Shown here: positions 52,096-64,000 of the stretch, piece by piece
How positions within the stretch are numbered: position 1 is the stretch's first letter
Layout: every line of letters begins with the position of its first letter
Source of the DNA: Palaemon carinicauda
Taxonomy: Eukaryota > Arthropoda > Malacostraca > Decapoda > Palaemonidae
Reading direction: 5' to 3'
Length of the DNA: 64,000 nucleotides
Assembly: GCF_036898095.1 (NCBI RefSeq)
Contig: NC_090741.1
Location: forward strand, 20,710,504 to 20,774,503
Notes under the pieces: generated by a model
Databases searched by the model: none
Told to the model about the DNA's origin: nothing
The model's input: the letters and a program-made list of their open reading frames with translations, nothing else
Translations under genes and position numbers: made by a program

Positions 52096-53435
52096 ATGGC
52101 GTCTTTAGAATACTCTGCAGTTTCCTTACCAGGATACATTAAAGATGAAAGTGAGCTTATGAACCAGTTGACCTGACTGGCTAACTTTGGAACCATAGAC
52201 AATGCTGGAAATTTTATTTTCAAATTTTGTCATAAGTGTAAAGGCCCGGTATTGGGACATAAAGGAAATGGAGATGAGAGCAAGTGTGAAAATAATGATT
52301 TGAATTTAGGTGAAGTGGAACAGGTAAAACGGTGGCTAGAAACAAATGAACTTTTTGAGGCAGCAAAAAACCAGTTAGATCAAAGGTATGAGGCTAGAAT
52401 TTGTAGACAGTGTAATAAACTATTTAAAAACAGAGCAACCAATATTTCGCACCAGAAAAACTTTCACAAAAAGTTGAATTTCTGTAAAGAAACAAACAGG
52501 ACAATGTATGAAAAGAGTGATATGGATGAAAGACTAGACAAATTATTGAAAATAATTAAAAAAAAAAAAATTTGAGATAAACCAAGTTGGAAGTGGAAAT
52601 AACCATGTTAATTTAGTTCAAAATTGTAAAGCTCCAATCTGGACTAATGGCCAGGATTTTGAAAGTTATTGCCATCAACTAAGGCTATGAGATTCACAGA
52701 CAACCATTCCTCCAATTCAAAATTTTTTTCGAATTGGTGGATAGTTTAAAAACAAACAAAGAGATTAGAGGATTATCAGAATTTGTGTCAAGAGAAGTTA
52801 TAGAAAAAGTAAACACTAACAGTGTAACTATCATTGAAGACGTGATAAACTTGCTAAAAGGTAAATTTGGAAAAACAATCTTGGAAAAAATGTCTGAATT
52901 GGTTTCTGGAATACAAAAATTTGAACACAAAGATAAAGAAACAGGTGAAGAGTATATGAATAGATTTGAGAATCTTTTAGTGAAAATGGATAGAACAAAC
53001 TTTGGATCACAATGGAATTTATGGACTACAGTTTTGTTTTTAGAGAAGTCTAAATTAGAAACAACAGAAAACATTTCAATTATGAAACAACTAAAAAATG
53101 TAAAAGATAAAGTGACAATAGAAATATGTAAAAAGGCGTTCAAGGAACTAAAGATAGAAAACCAAAGACCCGCAAAGGAATTGGACGTATTTTATACAAA
53201 TAGACAAAGATCTACATCTAGATCAAATGAGCAAAGAAATAGGAGACCATATTCCCGTTCACGAGACAGAAGCCAAAACAGGAGAGAGTCAGGAAGCAGA
53301 TATCAGAGTAGAAGATATTACTCTTGATCAGGAGATAGAAACCAAAACAGAATAGACTCCTTTAAACGAAGAGAACCTTCGGAAAGGAGAAGTGAAGATC
53401 GTGAAGAACTTGAAAGGAATCGGCAAGATCGTCCG
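52096..53435 (+). pseudogene. Copia Gag with N-terminal C2H2-type zinc finger
   Basis: The frame from ATG 52096 (MASLEYSAVSLPGYI) has one early TGA (52174), then CHKCKGPVLGH and CRQCNKLFKNRATNISHQKNFH, which fits C-x2-C-x12-H-x4-H. A frameshift in an A13 run (about 52557-52570) and one in a T7 run (about 52725) lead to a capsid-like part (LKGKFGKTILEKMSELVSGIQKFEHKDKETGEEYMNRFENLL) and an Arg/Ser-rich tail (RSTSRSNEQRNRRPYSRSRDRS). The usual Copia CCHC knuckle is not seen. Confidence 0.8.
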
Positions 53436-53864
53436 ATGGAGGGCGGCAGGAGGCTCAGATCAGAATCGAGAGAGAAAAGTTGTAGAAATGAATGTTGTCT
53501 GAATAGATTAAGTAACATCAGATTTGTGAGTGTTGAAGATGAGAGAGGAGAAGTAGAAATGCCTGAAATTTACTTCACGGATGAAATCAATGAAACTGAG
53601 ATGATTATTGACAATGGTGCACCCAAAAATGTGGCAGGAAATAAATGGATAGAAGAATATCTGAAGAAAAATCAATTTGGAAAAGGACAAGTTAATGTTA
53701 AAAGAATAGAAAAGAAAAAGTTCAAATTTGGACCAAGTAAAGTTTATGAATGCCACAAAATGTTTGAAGTTCAACTGATAATTAAAGGAAAGAAAACTGG
53801 AACAGAGTTCAGTAGACTACGAGTGCAAATTTATGCTATTGAAGCTAATATCCCTTTTTTGTAG
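53436..53864 (+). pseudogene. Copia aspartic protease
   Basis: EMIIDNGAPKNVAGNKWIEEYL contains the protease active-site loop, but the middle residue of the D-T/S-G triad is Asn (DNG). Downstream IYAIEANIPFL corresponds to the C-terminal 'xxx-IPFLxG' part, cut by a stop at 53864. The frameshift into integrase lies near 53860. Confidence 0.8.
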
Positions 53865-55431
53865 TGCCTCTCATGATTACGAGAAAGGAAAGGAAAAACT
53901 AGTTATCAGAAGCTTGGTTCCAAACCTAGAAATAGATTTGATAACCACTAAAGGTAACCATCTTGCCGTTGTCTTGGTAACCAATAAAGAACGTAGCGGA
54001 GAAGAGATTGTAATGTTTGTCAAGAAATTGGAAAACAATAAAGAGATATCTGAGTATAAAAGAGTAAAAAGTGTACATCTGGTATCTGGCCATAAGGGAG
54101 AGACTCAACTCCTCCATTTGTTCACATTGGCAGGAGTAGTAACCAACCAAACCAAAAAGATTATTAAGAAAGTTGTTAATGAATGTATACCCTGCCAAAA
54201 GTATAAAAAATCATTAGGTATACCAAAAGTTGCCATCCCAACAGTGACGGAATTTAATCAAAAGGTCACAGTTGACCTAAAGCAAGTGAAGGAGAATAAC
54301 ATTCCGTGGATGGTAGACGCCTTCACAAAATTAATAAGTGGAGTTGTTCTAAAGAACAAAGAAGCAGTCACTCTTTTGCATGCCATCACCCAGAACTGGT
54401 GCGAGAAATACGGATATCCTACCGATGGATTTTGGGCAGACAATGGATCAGAATTTCAAAATAAGGAAATGGAAAGTTTGGCTTCTGCAATGGGAATTAC
54501 GATAAGGTTTGGCCCAACATAATCCCCTTGGAGTAATGGTTTGAATGAACGAAATCATTACAGCGCTGATCTAACTGTGAAGAAAGTGATGGAAGAGAAT
54601 GATAGAATTACATTAGATGAAGCAGTTTCTAAAGCGGCCTGGTGTCATAATACTAATATAACAGTGAAAGGATATGCCCCATTACAGTTACTCACTGGGA
54701 GAGCTGTAGTAGTTCCTGGTATAAGAAATGGAAATGTAGCCACCGAATCTTTAATCTCGGAGTCAGAAGCAGTCAGAAGACATATTGAAAATCAAAAAGA
54801 AGTAAATAAGAGGTATAGAGAAATTGAGTATGGTGAAAAGTTAAAAATTGCCTTAAACTCAAGAAATGCGTCTTTTAATCTATATACACCTAAGGAGAAA
54901 GTATTTTACCAGCACAGAGGTGGAAAACAATGGTTTGGTCCCGCTACGGTGGAAAAGATGGAAGGGAGAAGTGTATGGATTCTAGCAAATGGAGATATGA
55001 AAAAGGTAGCTTCTTGTCACTTACAACCTTACGGAACGTTAAGGACTTCAGCTCATGAGAAGAAAGAAGATGAGATTGGGTCGAAGGATGAGGCAGCTCT
55101 TACTGACCAGTCCGAGAGTGAGGAAATTAACTTAGAAAAGAGAGAAAAAGCAACAGTTGCTAGTAAACCTGATTTGGCAGAAGAGAATTATGACAAAATG
55201 ACCGTGAAAGATCATCTTCCATCTGAAAAAAGGCGGAAGAAAAGTAAAATTATAATTATGACCTTCAAGAATGGCGAGGAACACAAAGGAAAGGTGACTG
55301 AAGTGAACAAACCTAACTCAAAGCGCAAATTCATGTGTTTCATAAAACTAGAGGGAGGTAAAACTATTGAAGTTGACTTCGAAAATGAAATAAGGGACTG
55401 GAAATATCTGATTAATGAAAAAGAAGAATAA
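53865..55431 (+). pseudogene. Copia integrase
   Basis: The N-terminal zinc module has VHLVSGHKGETQLLHLF ... ECIPCQKYKKS (HHCC). The core has VTVDLKQV and WMVDAFTKLISG (first Asp), FWADNGSEFQNKEM (second Asp) and, after one in-frame TAA (54520-54522), SNGLNERNHYSADL (catalytic Glu). A C-terminal GKQWFGPATVEKMEGRSVWI part and an acidic tail follow. One frame (53833-55431) apart from the single stop. Confidence 0.9.
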
Positions 55432-56711
55432 ACCGAACTAAGAGAGACTAAGGAAAATTTCAAACTAGATAACATTGGTACTTACTGGATGAAAATGTCA
55501 AATGACGAGTGTTTGGTAGAGGAAATAACCACATATGTGGTAGAAGTTCCAAAGAGTCGTCATCATGAACCTGAAGTTATAAACGCTAAAGAAAAAGAAC
55601 TTGAAAATTTTGAGCATTTGAAGAAGTAAAAGATACAGGACAGGAGAAAATTGGTTCAAGGTGGGTCATAACTGAAAAAGAGAGACAAGATGGGCAGAAG
55701 ACCAAAATAAAAGCTAGGTTAGTTGCTAGAGGATTCCAGGAAACTGAGAAACCAAAATCAGATTCCCCAACCACCTTGAGAGAGTCTTTCAAGACTTTCA
55801 TCGCAGTATCGGCTAATGAAGCAAATCACTGGAGAGCATCGACATTTCAGCAGCTTTCTTACAGGCCAAAAAGCTGGAGCGTGATGTGTTTGTTGAACCA
55901 CCCAAAGATGTAAAACAGGAAGGAACCATTTGGAAACTGAAAAAGCCAATCTATGGGCTTGAAGACGCGGGTAGGAAATTTTGGCTTAAAGTAGACAAGA
56001 TTTTTAAAGGAAGAGTAATGAAAACACTGCATGGAGATAACACCTTCTAATACCTCCATGACGGCAGATCATTACTTGGTATGATTTTATGTCATGTTGA
56101 TGATTTTTCGATTTCAGGAAAAAGCGAATTTGTGAATATGATCAAGGATCTTTTAATGAAAAATTTTACAATTTCAAAGGTGGAGTCATCTGAATTCAGA
56201 TTTACAGGGATTGATATAGTTAAAACAAGAGAAGGAATAGAAGTAAGCATGGAGGATTATGCCCAATCCATTGAGGAAATCAAAGAAATAAGGAAAACTG
56301 GATATGACGAACCTTTAACAAAAACCGAAAATAAAGTTTTCAGGAAGTATGTAGGAAAAATCCAGTGGTTGGCGGAAAATTTCCGACCCGACTTGGCTAT
56401 TGTTGGATTGAACATGTCTATGAAAAATAAAGATGCTACGATCGGTGATCTAAAGAGAGTAAACAAGATAGAGAAGAAAATGAAATCAAAAGAAAGCAAA
56501 ATAAAGTTCGGTAAAATAGGGAAGAAAGAAGACCTGAAAATTTATGGACTCGGCGATGCCAGTTACAGATGTGACTCAAAGTCAATTGGGGGTAACTTGA
56601 TTTTAATGGGAAACAAGAAAGCTGATATAGTAGCTCCTATATATTGGAAAACGAAAACCATCAAACAAGTGTGCCACTCTGCCAAAGACGCCGAAACGAG
56701 AAACTTAACTA
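55432..56711 (+). pseudogene. Copia reverse transcriptase and start of RNase H
   Basis: Broken frames give EHLKK (linker), KIKARLVARGFQETEKP (Copia RT block), DVFVEPPKDVKQEGTIWKLKKPIYGLEDAGRKFWL, then GMILCHVDDFSISG (catalytic HVDD at about 56090-56104), FTGIDIVKTREG, KYVGKIQWLAENFRPDLA, and RNase H LKIYGLGDASY and KQVCHSAKDAETRNL. Stops near 55431 and 56048 and at least two frameshifts. The mariner-like insert cuts RNase H at 56711. Confidence 0.9.
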
Positions 56712-58724
56712 CTATGAGATTCAGGGCCTCTGTAACACGGTTTTTTCGCAATAACTTTTTTTCTATGAATTTCATAAATATAACGCTTATTCAGAATGCA
56801 CATTATATCTACACATAATTTTTGACTATATTCTGCATTACGTAGGTTGAATAAATTTGGAACTTTATTAAGTAAAAGTGACGATTTTTGAAGACGGGCC
56901 AACTTACTCAGAGAAAAGGTTTCGAACGCACTCGTTACGTAACTTATGACGGCATTTCTTCTCTCTTTCTCGATCGATGATTGGTTATACGTAACGAAGG
57001 CTATACCTCTGCCAACAATAACACATAAGTGTAAATAAAAGCAAAGCAGTACACCTTTATGAACTCTGAAACCTCTCCACTGAGAATTGTCATAATGAAC
57101 AAACGAACAAAATATGTTAATAAATACAAAAACACTTCGATTATTTGTCTATCTCCCAAAATAAGTTTCCTAAGAAATTACAGTCTACTTTATAGGTCAC
57201 AATCAGATTGACAAAGTGTATGGAATAGTTGGTAAGTTTAAAAAACGTAGTAGACCAGCTTGATTTGATAACTGCTATATCCAATGTCAAGCAATTTTTA
57301 TTCATTGTCTATCTTCCTACCTATTTACTGTAAAAAAAAAAGAAAGCCTGTACCGTATTTCGGCTTTAAACCTTCACCAATAATTATCGTCAGAATGATG
57401 ACTTCAAGAGGCTCCACCCACTTTGGCCTCGTTATAATTCAGGATAACACTGAAGGCTATCATGGACATTGTTGGATCAGAAAATTTAAATTCTGGCTAT
57501 AAAAACTCATTTCTCGAGTAGTTGTAAGAAGTGCTAAATGATCCTCAAGGATCCCAGCAGTTGGCCTAAACGTTTAATTCATGAATACTACTGTTGCGGC
57601 TATACTGCTACAGTAGTATTACTAGGCTAGCACAGATACCCCACCCACATTCATGTATCGTTCCGCCATTCATAAAGTCGTTGCCATATTTTTTCACTGT
57701 GCAATAAGCCATGGCCTCCTCAGAAATTAAGTTTAACATTAGATGATAGGTTATTTCATTAAGCGGACAAATTATGGCAACTGGGTATGTTATTGCCGAT
57801 GTTGAAGCTAAAGATAAAGTATGGTATCATTCCTTCATTGCATTATCATCTTTACTACTATTTGTTTGGCTACATGTAGTAATTATTTTAAAGGATAAAT
57901 GAATTATGTTCACTTTACTTCTATAAATTCCCATTAGATGTACAAATAAAACTCCTAAAACTATTCATGATTTATTTACAAAATGCAGTCATGCCCAAAA
58001 CATAGCCAACACGGTCGTATGGCCTAAGAAGAAGAACAAAAATTATATCGGATGATCCATTGGTCTGATGTAGAATTTAGCACAAAAAATATTATTTTAA
58101 CAAAAATAGTTATATAAAGACTGTTTACATACAATCTCTCTCTTTCTTTCTCTTGTGGTGGCATAGTGAATAGTTAATGGAAATGTTCAAAAGCCTGAAT
58201 GACATTACAAGTATTATAAGCATGTTACACTAAATACAAATCAGACCATAAACATTGGATTTAAACTAGAAACTGAATAATTACCTATTCAGGCTATAGT
58301 AAATATGGCCACGGGCTTTTTCTTGACTGTATAAAGTTGCAAGTCGTAAGACAAATGCAGTTTTGCAACCACGCGGGCAATTCCAAATCCGGTTAGCCAT
58401 TCTTGACTGTTATGGGTTTCAGAGCCAATGGAAGAAGGTGAATGGGTGTCTGATGGATGGGCGGGGCAAAATTTTGACAAAAGATGTTTACATTGCTTAC
58501 GTAATGAATGTTTTCGACTCTTGGCTCGTTATCACTGGCCATGGCGTCGGCTAGATCATTTTTACTCTATAAAAATTAAAACTATCGAGTTTAGGTTATT
58601 GATAATGCTGACAAAATTTGTGTGTGGTTGTAAAATATACATATGTCAACTTTCAGCTACATCCGATGCTTCGATAAGGAGCAAAGTCCAAAAAACCGTG
58701 TTACAGAGGCCCTGAATCTCATAG
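56712..58724. mobile_element. Tc1/mariner-like element (non-autonomous) in Copia RNase H
   Basis: The left end CTATGAGATTCAGGGCCTCT... and the right end are perfect inverted repeats of about 35 bp (to the T6 of ACACGGTTTTTT). They are flanked by TA on both sides (56710-56711, 58725-58726), the Tc1/mariner target duplication. Removing the insert and one TA restores the Copia RNase H frame exactly. The 2.0 kb interior has only short frames (e.g. 57284-57502) with no DDE/D transposase seen, so it is non-autonomous or badly decayed. It contains CG-bearing words (TTACGTAAC) near both ends. Confidence 0.88.
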
Positions 58725-59106
58725 TAAATTAGTAGATGACAGTGTTTATTTAGCAAAAAGTGTTGAACAACTTATGTTTGGAGAAAAAGGAGGATAAATC
58801 CCAGTAAAAATGTTCACAGATAGCAGACCAACGCTGGAAAGTATAGCATCATCGAAATAGGTAGAAAGAAAATTGTTAAGAAATGCAGTGGCAGACTTGA
58901 AGGAGAAACTAATTCATAAAGAAGTAGAATCATATAGTTGGCTGAATACTAAAGACATGATAGCAGACATATTAACAAAGGAAAATAAAGAGAGTGATGA
59001 CATGGTGGAAGTCTTAGTTAAGGGAAGATTTAGAGTGGCTTTAAAAGAAGACAATCTTGTTCTTTTTAAAAACGATGAGTTCAGGCTAGAAAATGTTAAA
59101 TTTTAA
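58725..59106 (+). pseudogene. Copia RNase H C-terminus (after the mariner-like insert)
   Basis: Continues the RNase H reading: LVDDSVYLAKSVEQLMFGE, a TAA-containing stretch with MFTDSRPTLESIAS (catalytic-Asp region), HKEVESYSWLNTKDMIADILTKENK (final Asp, DxLTK) and a short tail ending at TAA 59104-59106. Two in-frame stops lie near 58795 and 58858. Confidence 0.85.
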
Positions 59107-59373
59107 GAGAAGGGAAACTGGTTTGAAATATATGTGTAATTTCCTTTGCAATTCTTAGATATTTATGCAATGGAATGTTGTACGTGATGTAGACTGTTAT
59201 TGTTTTTTATTATGAAATGCTATTGTTTGTATTCATATTACAATGTACGTTTAGTTTTAGCTTGATAACAATTTTATATTTGTTACAATATTTTATTCAT
59301 TTTATTATAATTAGTAACTTCTGTATTGATCTGTTTGTTTAACGAAGTAAAACAAAAAAGGAGGTCGGGGGAA
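59107..59373 (+). other. Copia 3' untranslated region and polypurine tract
   Basis: AT-rich 3' region ending in AAAAAAGGAGGTCGGGGGAA (about 59354-59373), the purine-rich primer for plus-strand synthesis, immediately before the 3' LTR. Confidence 0.8.
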
Positions 59374-59564
59374 TAACAGATAACAATCCTTATTGCTTGT
59401 TCCCTCGTAAACTTGTTGTCTTGAGATGATAATCCTTATTGCTTGTTCCCTCGTAACCTTGGTGTCTCTGAGACTTGAGTTTTGGTATTGCTCCCGTGTA
59501 TGTTTTAATTAATAAAGTTCCTGTGTGAAGAACTGACGTCTCTCTCTACCCCCTGGATATTATA
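59374..59564 (+). mobile_element. 3' LTR of the Copia element
   Basis: Same length and ends as the 5' LTR, five differences. Followed by the duplicated GAAGT target. Confidence 0.92.
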
Positions 59565-60430
59565 GAAGTCCCACTCCACAACTCCACTGCCATCCTCCTC
59601 TGTGACGTCAGTACTGGTAGACCTAGACCGTGGATACCTGCTCCCATGCACCTATAGGTGTGTTATTTCTTGCATGGCCTTTAACATCCATTGCGCCTAC
59701 AGTATCTACTTAATAGCTATTGAGGACGAAGCTCATTTGGGTACGCACCTGTACTTCATGCCAAACGTCAAAAGTATGTTGACACACGGATTCAGGGCTG
59801 TGTACCTTTCCTCAACCTCGGTATTGTTTTTTCCACATTCCCTTCAATGTAGTAGGTCCCTTGCCCACATCCCAAGGATATCTTCACCCGTTTACCATCA
59901 TCAACCGCTCCACTCGTTGGTTTAAAGCCATTCCCATGGAAACTGGAACATCAGCCTTATGTACGTCTGCATTACTATTAGGATGGATAGCGAGATTTGG
60001 TATCCCTGAGCATATTACTTCTGACAGAGGTACCACTTTCACCTCTCAATTGTGGACATCATCAGCAATTCACCTGGGAATCACTCTACATCAGATAACA
60101 GCCTACAACCCTGCTGCCAAGGGAATAGTTGAACGTTTTCATCATGCCCTAAAAGCACCTTTGATGTCCCATTGCCACGATTCCAACTGATTTACCCAGT
60201 TTCCCTTGGTCCCCTTGGGACTAAGGACCACTCTTGAAGATTCTCTGGATGTCTCGCCAGCTGGAACAGATTTGCTCTCAACAACACACATTTTCTTGTG
60301 CAAAAACACGAGCAAGGCACCGCTAACGCGACCTCACACTAGTCGTTTCCTAGTGATCCGTCATAATTCAAAACATTTCTTTATTAACATTCATAGCAAA
60401 ATATACTGGGTCTCCATTGATCACCTATGA
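59565..60430 (+). pseudogene. Gypsy-B5 integrase (right of the Copia insertion)
   Basis: Continues the Gypsy frame interrupted at 51387. The zinc region (59602-59720) is decayed, then ISSPVYHHQPLHSLV in one frame. The core frame 59861-60190 has FTIINRSTRWFKAIPMETGT (first Asp position is Asn), FGIPEHITSDRGTTFTSQLW (second Asp) and GIVERFHHALKA (Glu). The C-terminal IFLCKNTSKAPLTRPHTSRFLVI follows. Nonfunctional. Confidence 0.87.
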
Positions 60431-60524
60431 CCTGTATATCTCCTGCCAGATGGCCAGCTTACAGTACACATCTCTAAAGCATAGTGCTCCATTTCACATG
60501 CATGTAATTTTTATGGCGGAGCCA

Positions 60525-60745
60525 ACTACTGCACGTGTTCCACACATGCTCATACACTGTAATGGTTTTCTTTCTTTATCTTTTCACTCGCTCTTCCCTG
60601 CACACTTAAGACCAACCTGTGTAAGCATGCTGGCTCATATCTAATTATGTTTGAATTTTTGTAACGTTCTTACTCATAACTCTGTGTATATAAACCCGAT
60701 GATTTCCTAATATGATTCAGCTGTATTCACCTCATCTCTTTGGTT
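60525..60745 (+). mobile_element. 3' LTR of Gypsy-B5 (approximate ends)
   Basis: Follows the purine tract ATGGCGGAG (about 60513-60521). Shares ATTATGTTTGAATTTTTGTAACG, TATATAAACCCGATG and TGTATTCACCTC with the B1 and B3 LTRs. Confidence 0.7.
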
Positions 60746-62841
60746 TTAAGTTTTCTCCCATCCCACCAACTTTGTCAAGTTTTGAAGCCTTTAGTATAAC
60801 ACAGGAATATTTTTATCAAGTTTATATATCCACCAATACATCTCTTAGCAGTATTAGCCTAAAACACTTTAGATCTTCTTTCCCAACCTGCTAATATAGA
60901 CAATACTTGGTCCAATCAGTGTTCCACGATTTTTCTGTGAAACTAACCTGAGAGTTTATCCTTATATCACCCTGTACATGTATTTTTAGACACTTTACAG
61001 TATGTGATAAAACTAGGTTCTTGCACCATGCCCTACACTTAATTCTATCGTTCATCCTGTATCATAAGTCCTTGCTATCCTTCGCTTGGCTATCCCACAC
61101 TGACACATCTTGTCCATTCAGGTGCAGTTGCCTGATTATTTGTGGTTATTTGGGCAGCAATTGAATACTAGAAGGTTGTTGTAATATAATGTCAACATAC
61201 ATTTCCTAATTAGCTGACATTGTACCATATGCCGAGCTTCACATCAGTGATGCAAGAAACATCCTTCCTTCCAGAAATTCATCAACTTCATTCACTTGAA
61301 AGTCTTGGAGCTAGTCGTACATATCAAACATAGAGACCATCTCTGTGCTACCCTGGGCTGGTTTAGCTCGCGAGCCATTACAGATTACCACGGCTCTGTA
61401 ATGAGAAGGTTAGTTAGAAAAATATTTGTCGGCGTGCTTTATAAACAGTAAAATCTTGAAATATATGTATAATTTTTCTTTATATCCAGTAAATTCTTAG
61501 GGAGAACGTGTCAGTGTGCTTTATGTACATTAAAATCTACTTCAGTAGCCTTGAAGACATAAGAATTCATATCTATATTGGATCATGCACCTCTTGCAGG
61601 TACAAATACTAAGCAAAAGGTAAACTTGGGGTGGATTATTAGCACGTAATCTTATGAAATGCCCATCTTTGATTTTCAGCTGGTCAGTCGGCCAGATTTT
61701 GATTAGTATGACTTGGAGAATAAGTATGCCAAATTTGATTTTTGTATTTGATTTTTGTTTCAACACTTGCTAAAACTTTCTGTTATCTTCAACAATAGAC
61801 TGCCATTTAATTATATTTTCTTTGAGACATTTTCTGAGGTAATGTTGACCGACAACTGAAAAATAAATTACAGAGAAATGCAGAGAATTTTGAAACGTAA
61901 TGCAATCATTTATGGCAATGTTTAAGTATTGACAACTATTCTAAATGCCAATTGCTTCCATAAGGCTTTTCTCGAAAATAAATACATCTATGCGTATATC
62001 CTTAATTTCCGTGTGAGTGTTTGCATGTATGTCTGTGTTTGGCAAGTGACTGAGTCTATATTTGTGTGTTTCCAAAGGTCTATGTTTTTGCGCACCAAAT
62101 AATTTCGAAATGCGTAGATTCCATTCCTGAATACTGTACACTATCAATAAATCTTATTAAATACTTTAGCATAATAAATCATTATCACTGAGCATTTCAG
62201 CTACAACCGCCGTAACCCAAAATTTCATATTGAACTTACAACAAATATAAAAAAAAACCTTTGACAACGACATTATATCTTGAAGAAGGTAAAGAAACCT
62301 TTGAACTAGAACCTGTGTTCCTGCACATCCATTTTCATATGCCAAACTAAGCGTCATCATCAGTTTCATGCTGCATTCAAAATTTATGAAGTGAATAGCC
62401 ACAGCATCATAAGGACATTCATATATAAACATTTAGTTTTCTGTGCTGTTAGTATTGTGTGGACTTTGCATATTATTGTAACCAGTTATATTAAATCTTA
62501 AATATGGTTATTGTTTATGTATGCTGGCTATTATTTTCATTTTCTGTTAATGTTTTGCTATTTTTGGGGATGGGAAACCATTAAATCGGTTCTACATAAT
62601 CTAAAATGTCTACAATAGTTTAACATAATAACATGACATTGACATGAAGTGTAGATACCATGAATAGAATTCCTGGGGTCCCAAAGGTTGTAAATATCAT
62701 ATGGAATGTTTCTGGCTTCAAGATCACATGAAATTCCAGTGGGATGAGATCAGCAGATATTTATATGGAATTAAGAATATAAGTCACTTGTAAGTAAAAA
62801 AAAGGAAATAACTCTAAATTAAGATTTATCATCTTAATGAG
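60746..62841. other. Spacer without recognised gene
   Basis: AT-rich sequence. Short frames at 60712-60894, 61542-61766 (minus) and 62166-62432 (minus) have no recognisable motif. No repeat family from elsewhere in the window was found here. Confidence 0.55.
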
Positions 62842-63198
62842 TCAAGTTTTACTCCTACAGATTTTACCCCAATAAATTCGTGATGGAATACCCATGCAAT
62901 GGTGATCACAAAAGGGACATGTAATAAAAATCGAATGAATTCCACAGGGACTGGATATCACAGGGATATCTCCAACGAATGAAAATAAAGTAAATCCTAT
63001 AGAATGTGGAATTACATTGATGTGGAATAGAAATTCCGTAAACTTTACATCGAATGCAAAGCATATAGAATTCTTTGAAATAGACATCACATAAAATCCA
63101 GAATGAATAAACATTGTATAGAATCCCCATTCAAGGGATATCTCATGAAATTTCCATGGATGGTAGATTACGTAAAATCTTCGTGGAATGGAGACCAC
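62842..63198 (-). repeat. Degenerate 27-bp minisatellite
   Basis: The anchor RTARAATCC-type words recur at 63067, 63094, 63121, 63148 and 63175, i.e. every 27 bp, with degenerate units back to about 62842. Because 27 is a multiple of three, the minus strand stays open for 118 codons and translates to a 9-residue repeat (endings FY, FH, FY, FY). I regard it as a minisatellite and not a protein gene. Confidence 0.75.
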
Positions 63199-63200
63199 AG

Positions 63201-64000
<800 letters not shown>

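Larger units (their letters stand above)
51388..59564 (+). mobile_element. Copia LTR retrotransposon with both LTRs and target-site duplication
   Basis: Two 191-bp LTRs (51388-51578, 59374-59564) flank gag, protease, integrase, RT and RNase H in the Copia order (integrase before RT). A perfect 5-bp duplication GAAGT lies outside (51383-51387, 59565-59569). A primer site follows the 5' LTR and a polypurine tract precedes the 3' LTR. By my alignment the LTRs differ at 5 of 191 positions. A 2.0 kb mariner-like insert (56712-58724) inflates the element from about 6.2 kb. The HVDD box and crustacean setting suggest the GalEa clade, not confirmed. Confidence 0.93.

Overview
This window is repeat-dominated genomic DNA from an animal, most likely a decapod crustacean (shrimp or prawn type). 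The case rests on long pure (AT)n, (GA)n and (ATT)n tracts, a dispersed (TTA)n-headed repeat of a kind I associate with shrimp genomes, CsRn1-like Gypsy, Copia, RTE and CR1-type retroelements, and a remnant of an adenain-like (Polinton/adenovirus-type) protease. I find no convincing intact host gene, no rRNA gene and no true tRNA gene. There is one assembly gap (25575-25597).

Layout. 1-5119: an inverted repeat with arms of about 0.82-0.89 kb around a 3.4 kb loop. 5733-6349: a broken adenain-like cysteine protease, followed by a 73-bp tandem array and other low-complexity repeats. 8322-10200: the 3' part of an RTE-type LINE (copy A1), split by a 1.17 kb terminal-inverted-repeat element. 10208-16642: a minus-strand Gypsy element (Gypsy-A) with gag, two retropepsin domains, RT, RNase H and a 5' LTR; its integrase end is gone. 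It sits in the 5' LTR of a second, plus-strand Gypsy (B2, to about 18700). 19746-23800: Gypsy-B1 (minus), whose integrase is split by the TTA-headed repeat R1. 24601-25415: three tandem 274-bp tRNA-like SINE units. 27392-32490: Gypsy-B3 (minus), then a CR1-type LINE tail interrupted by Gypsy-B4. 33633-38985: a foldback repeat split by a 4.5 kb minus-strand CR1/Jockey-group LINE. 39764-40784: a probable solo LTR. 41150-42660: an RTE-type LINE fragment (B). 46618-49410: RTE copy A2, with an (AT)n tract inside its endonuclease frame. 51033-60745: a three-level nest, with a TA-flanked Tc1/mariner-like element (56712-58724) inside a Copia element (51388-59564, 191-bp LTRs, 5-bp target duplication) inside Gypsy-B5. 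62842-63198: a degenerate 27-bp minisatellite.

How the parts relate. The genes here are retroelement modules (Gag, protease, RT, RNase H, integrase or AP-endonuclease), almost all broken by stops and frameshifts. Nesting gives relative ages: Gypsy-B5 is older than Copia, which is older than the mariner-like insert; the CR1 tail is older than B4; Gypsy-B1 is older than its R1 insertion; RTE-A1 is older than its TIR element. The most unusual features are the extra domains between RNase H and the lost integrase of Gypsy-A (a second retropepsin and a possible OTU-like remnant), the adenain-like protease relic, and the tRNA-like tandem array. All calls come from reading the sequence by eye; family names were not checked by database search.
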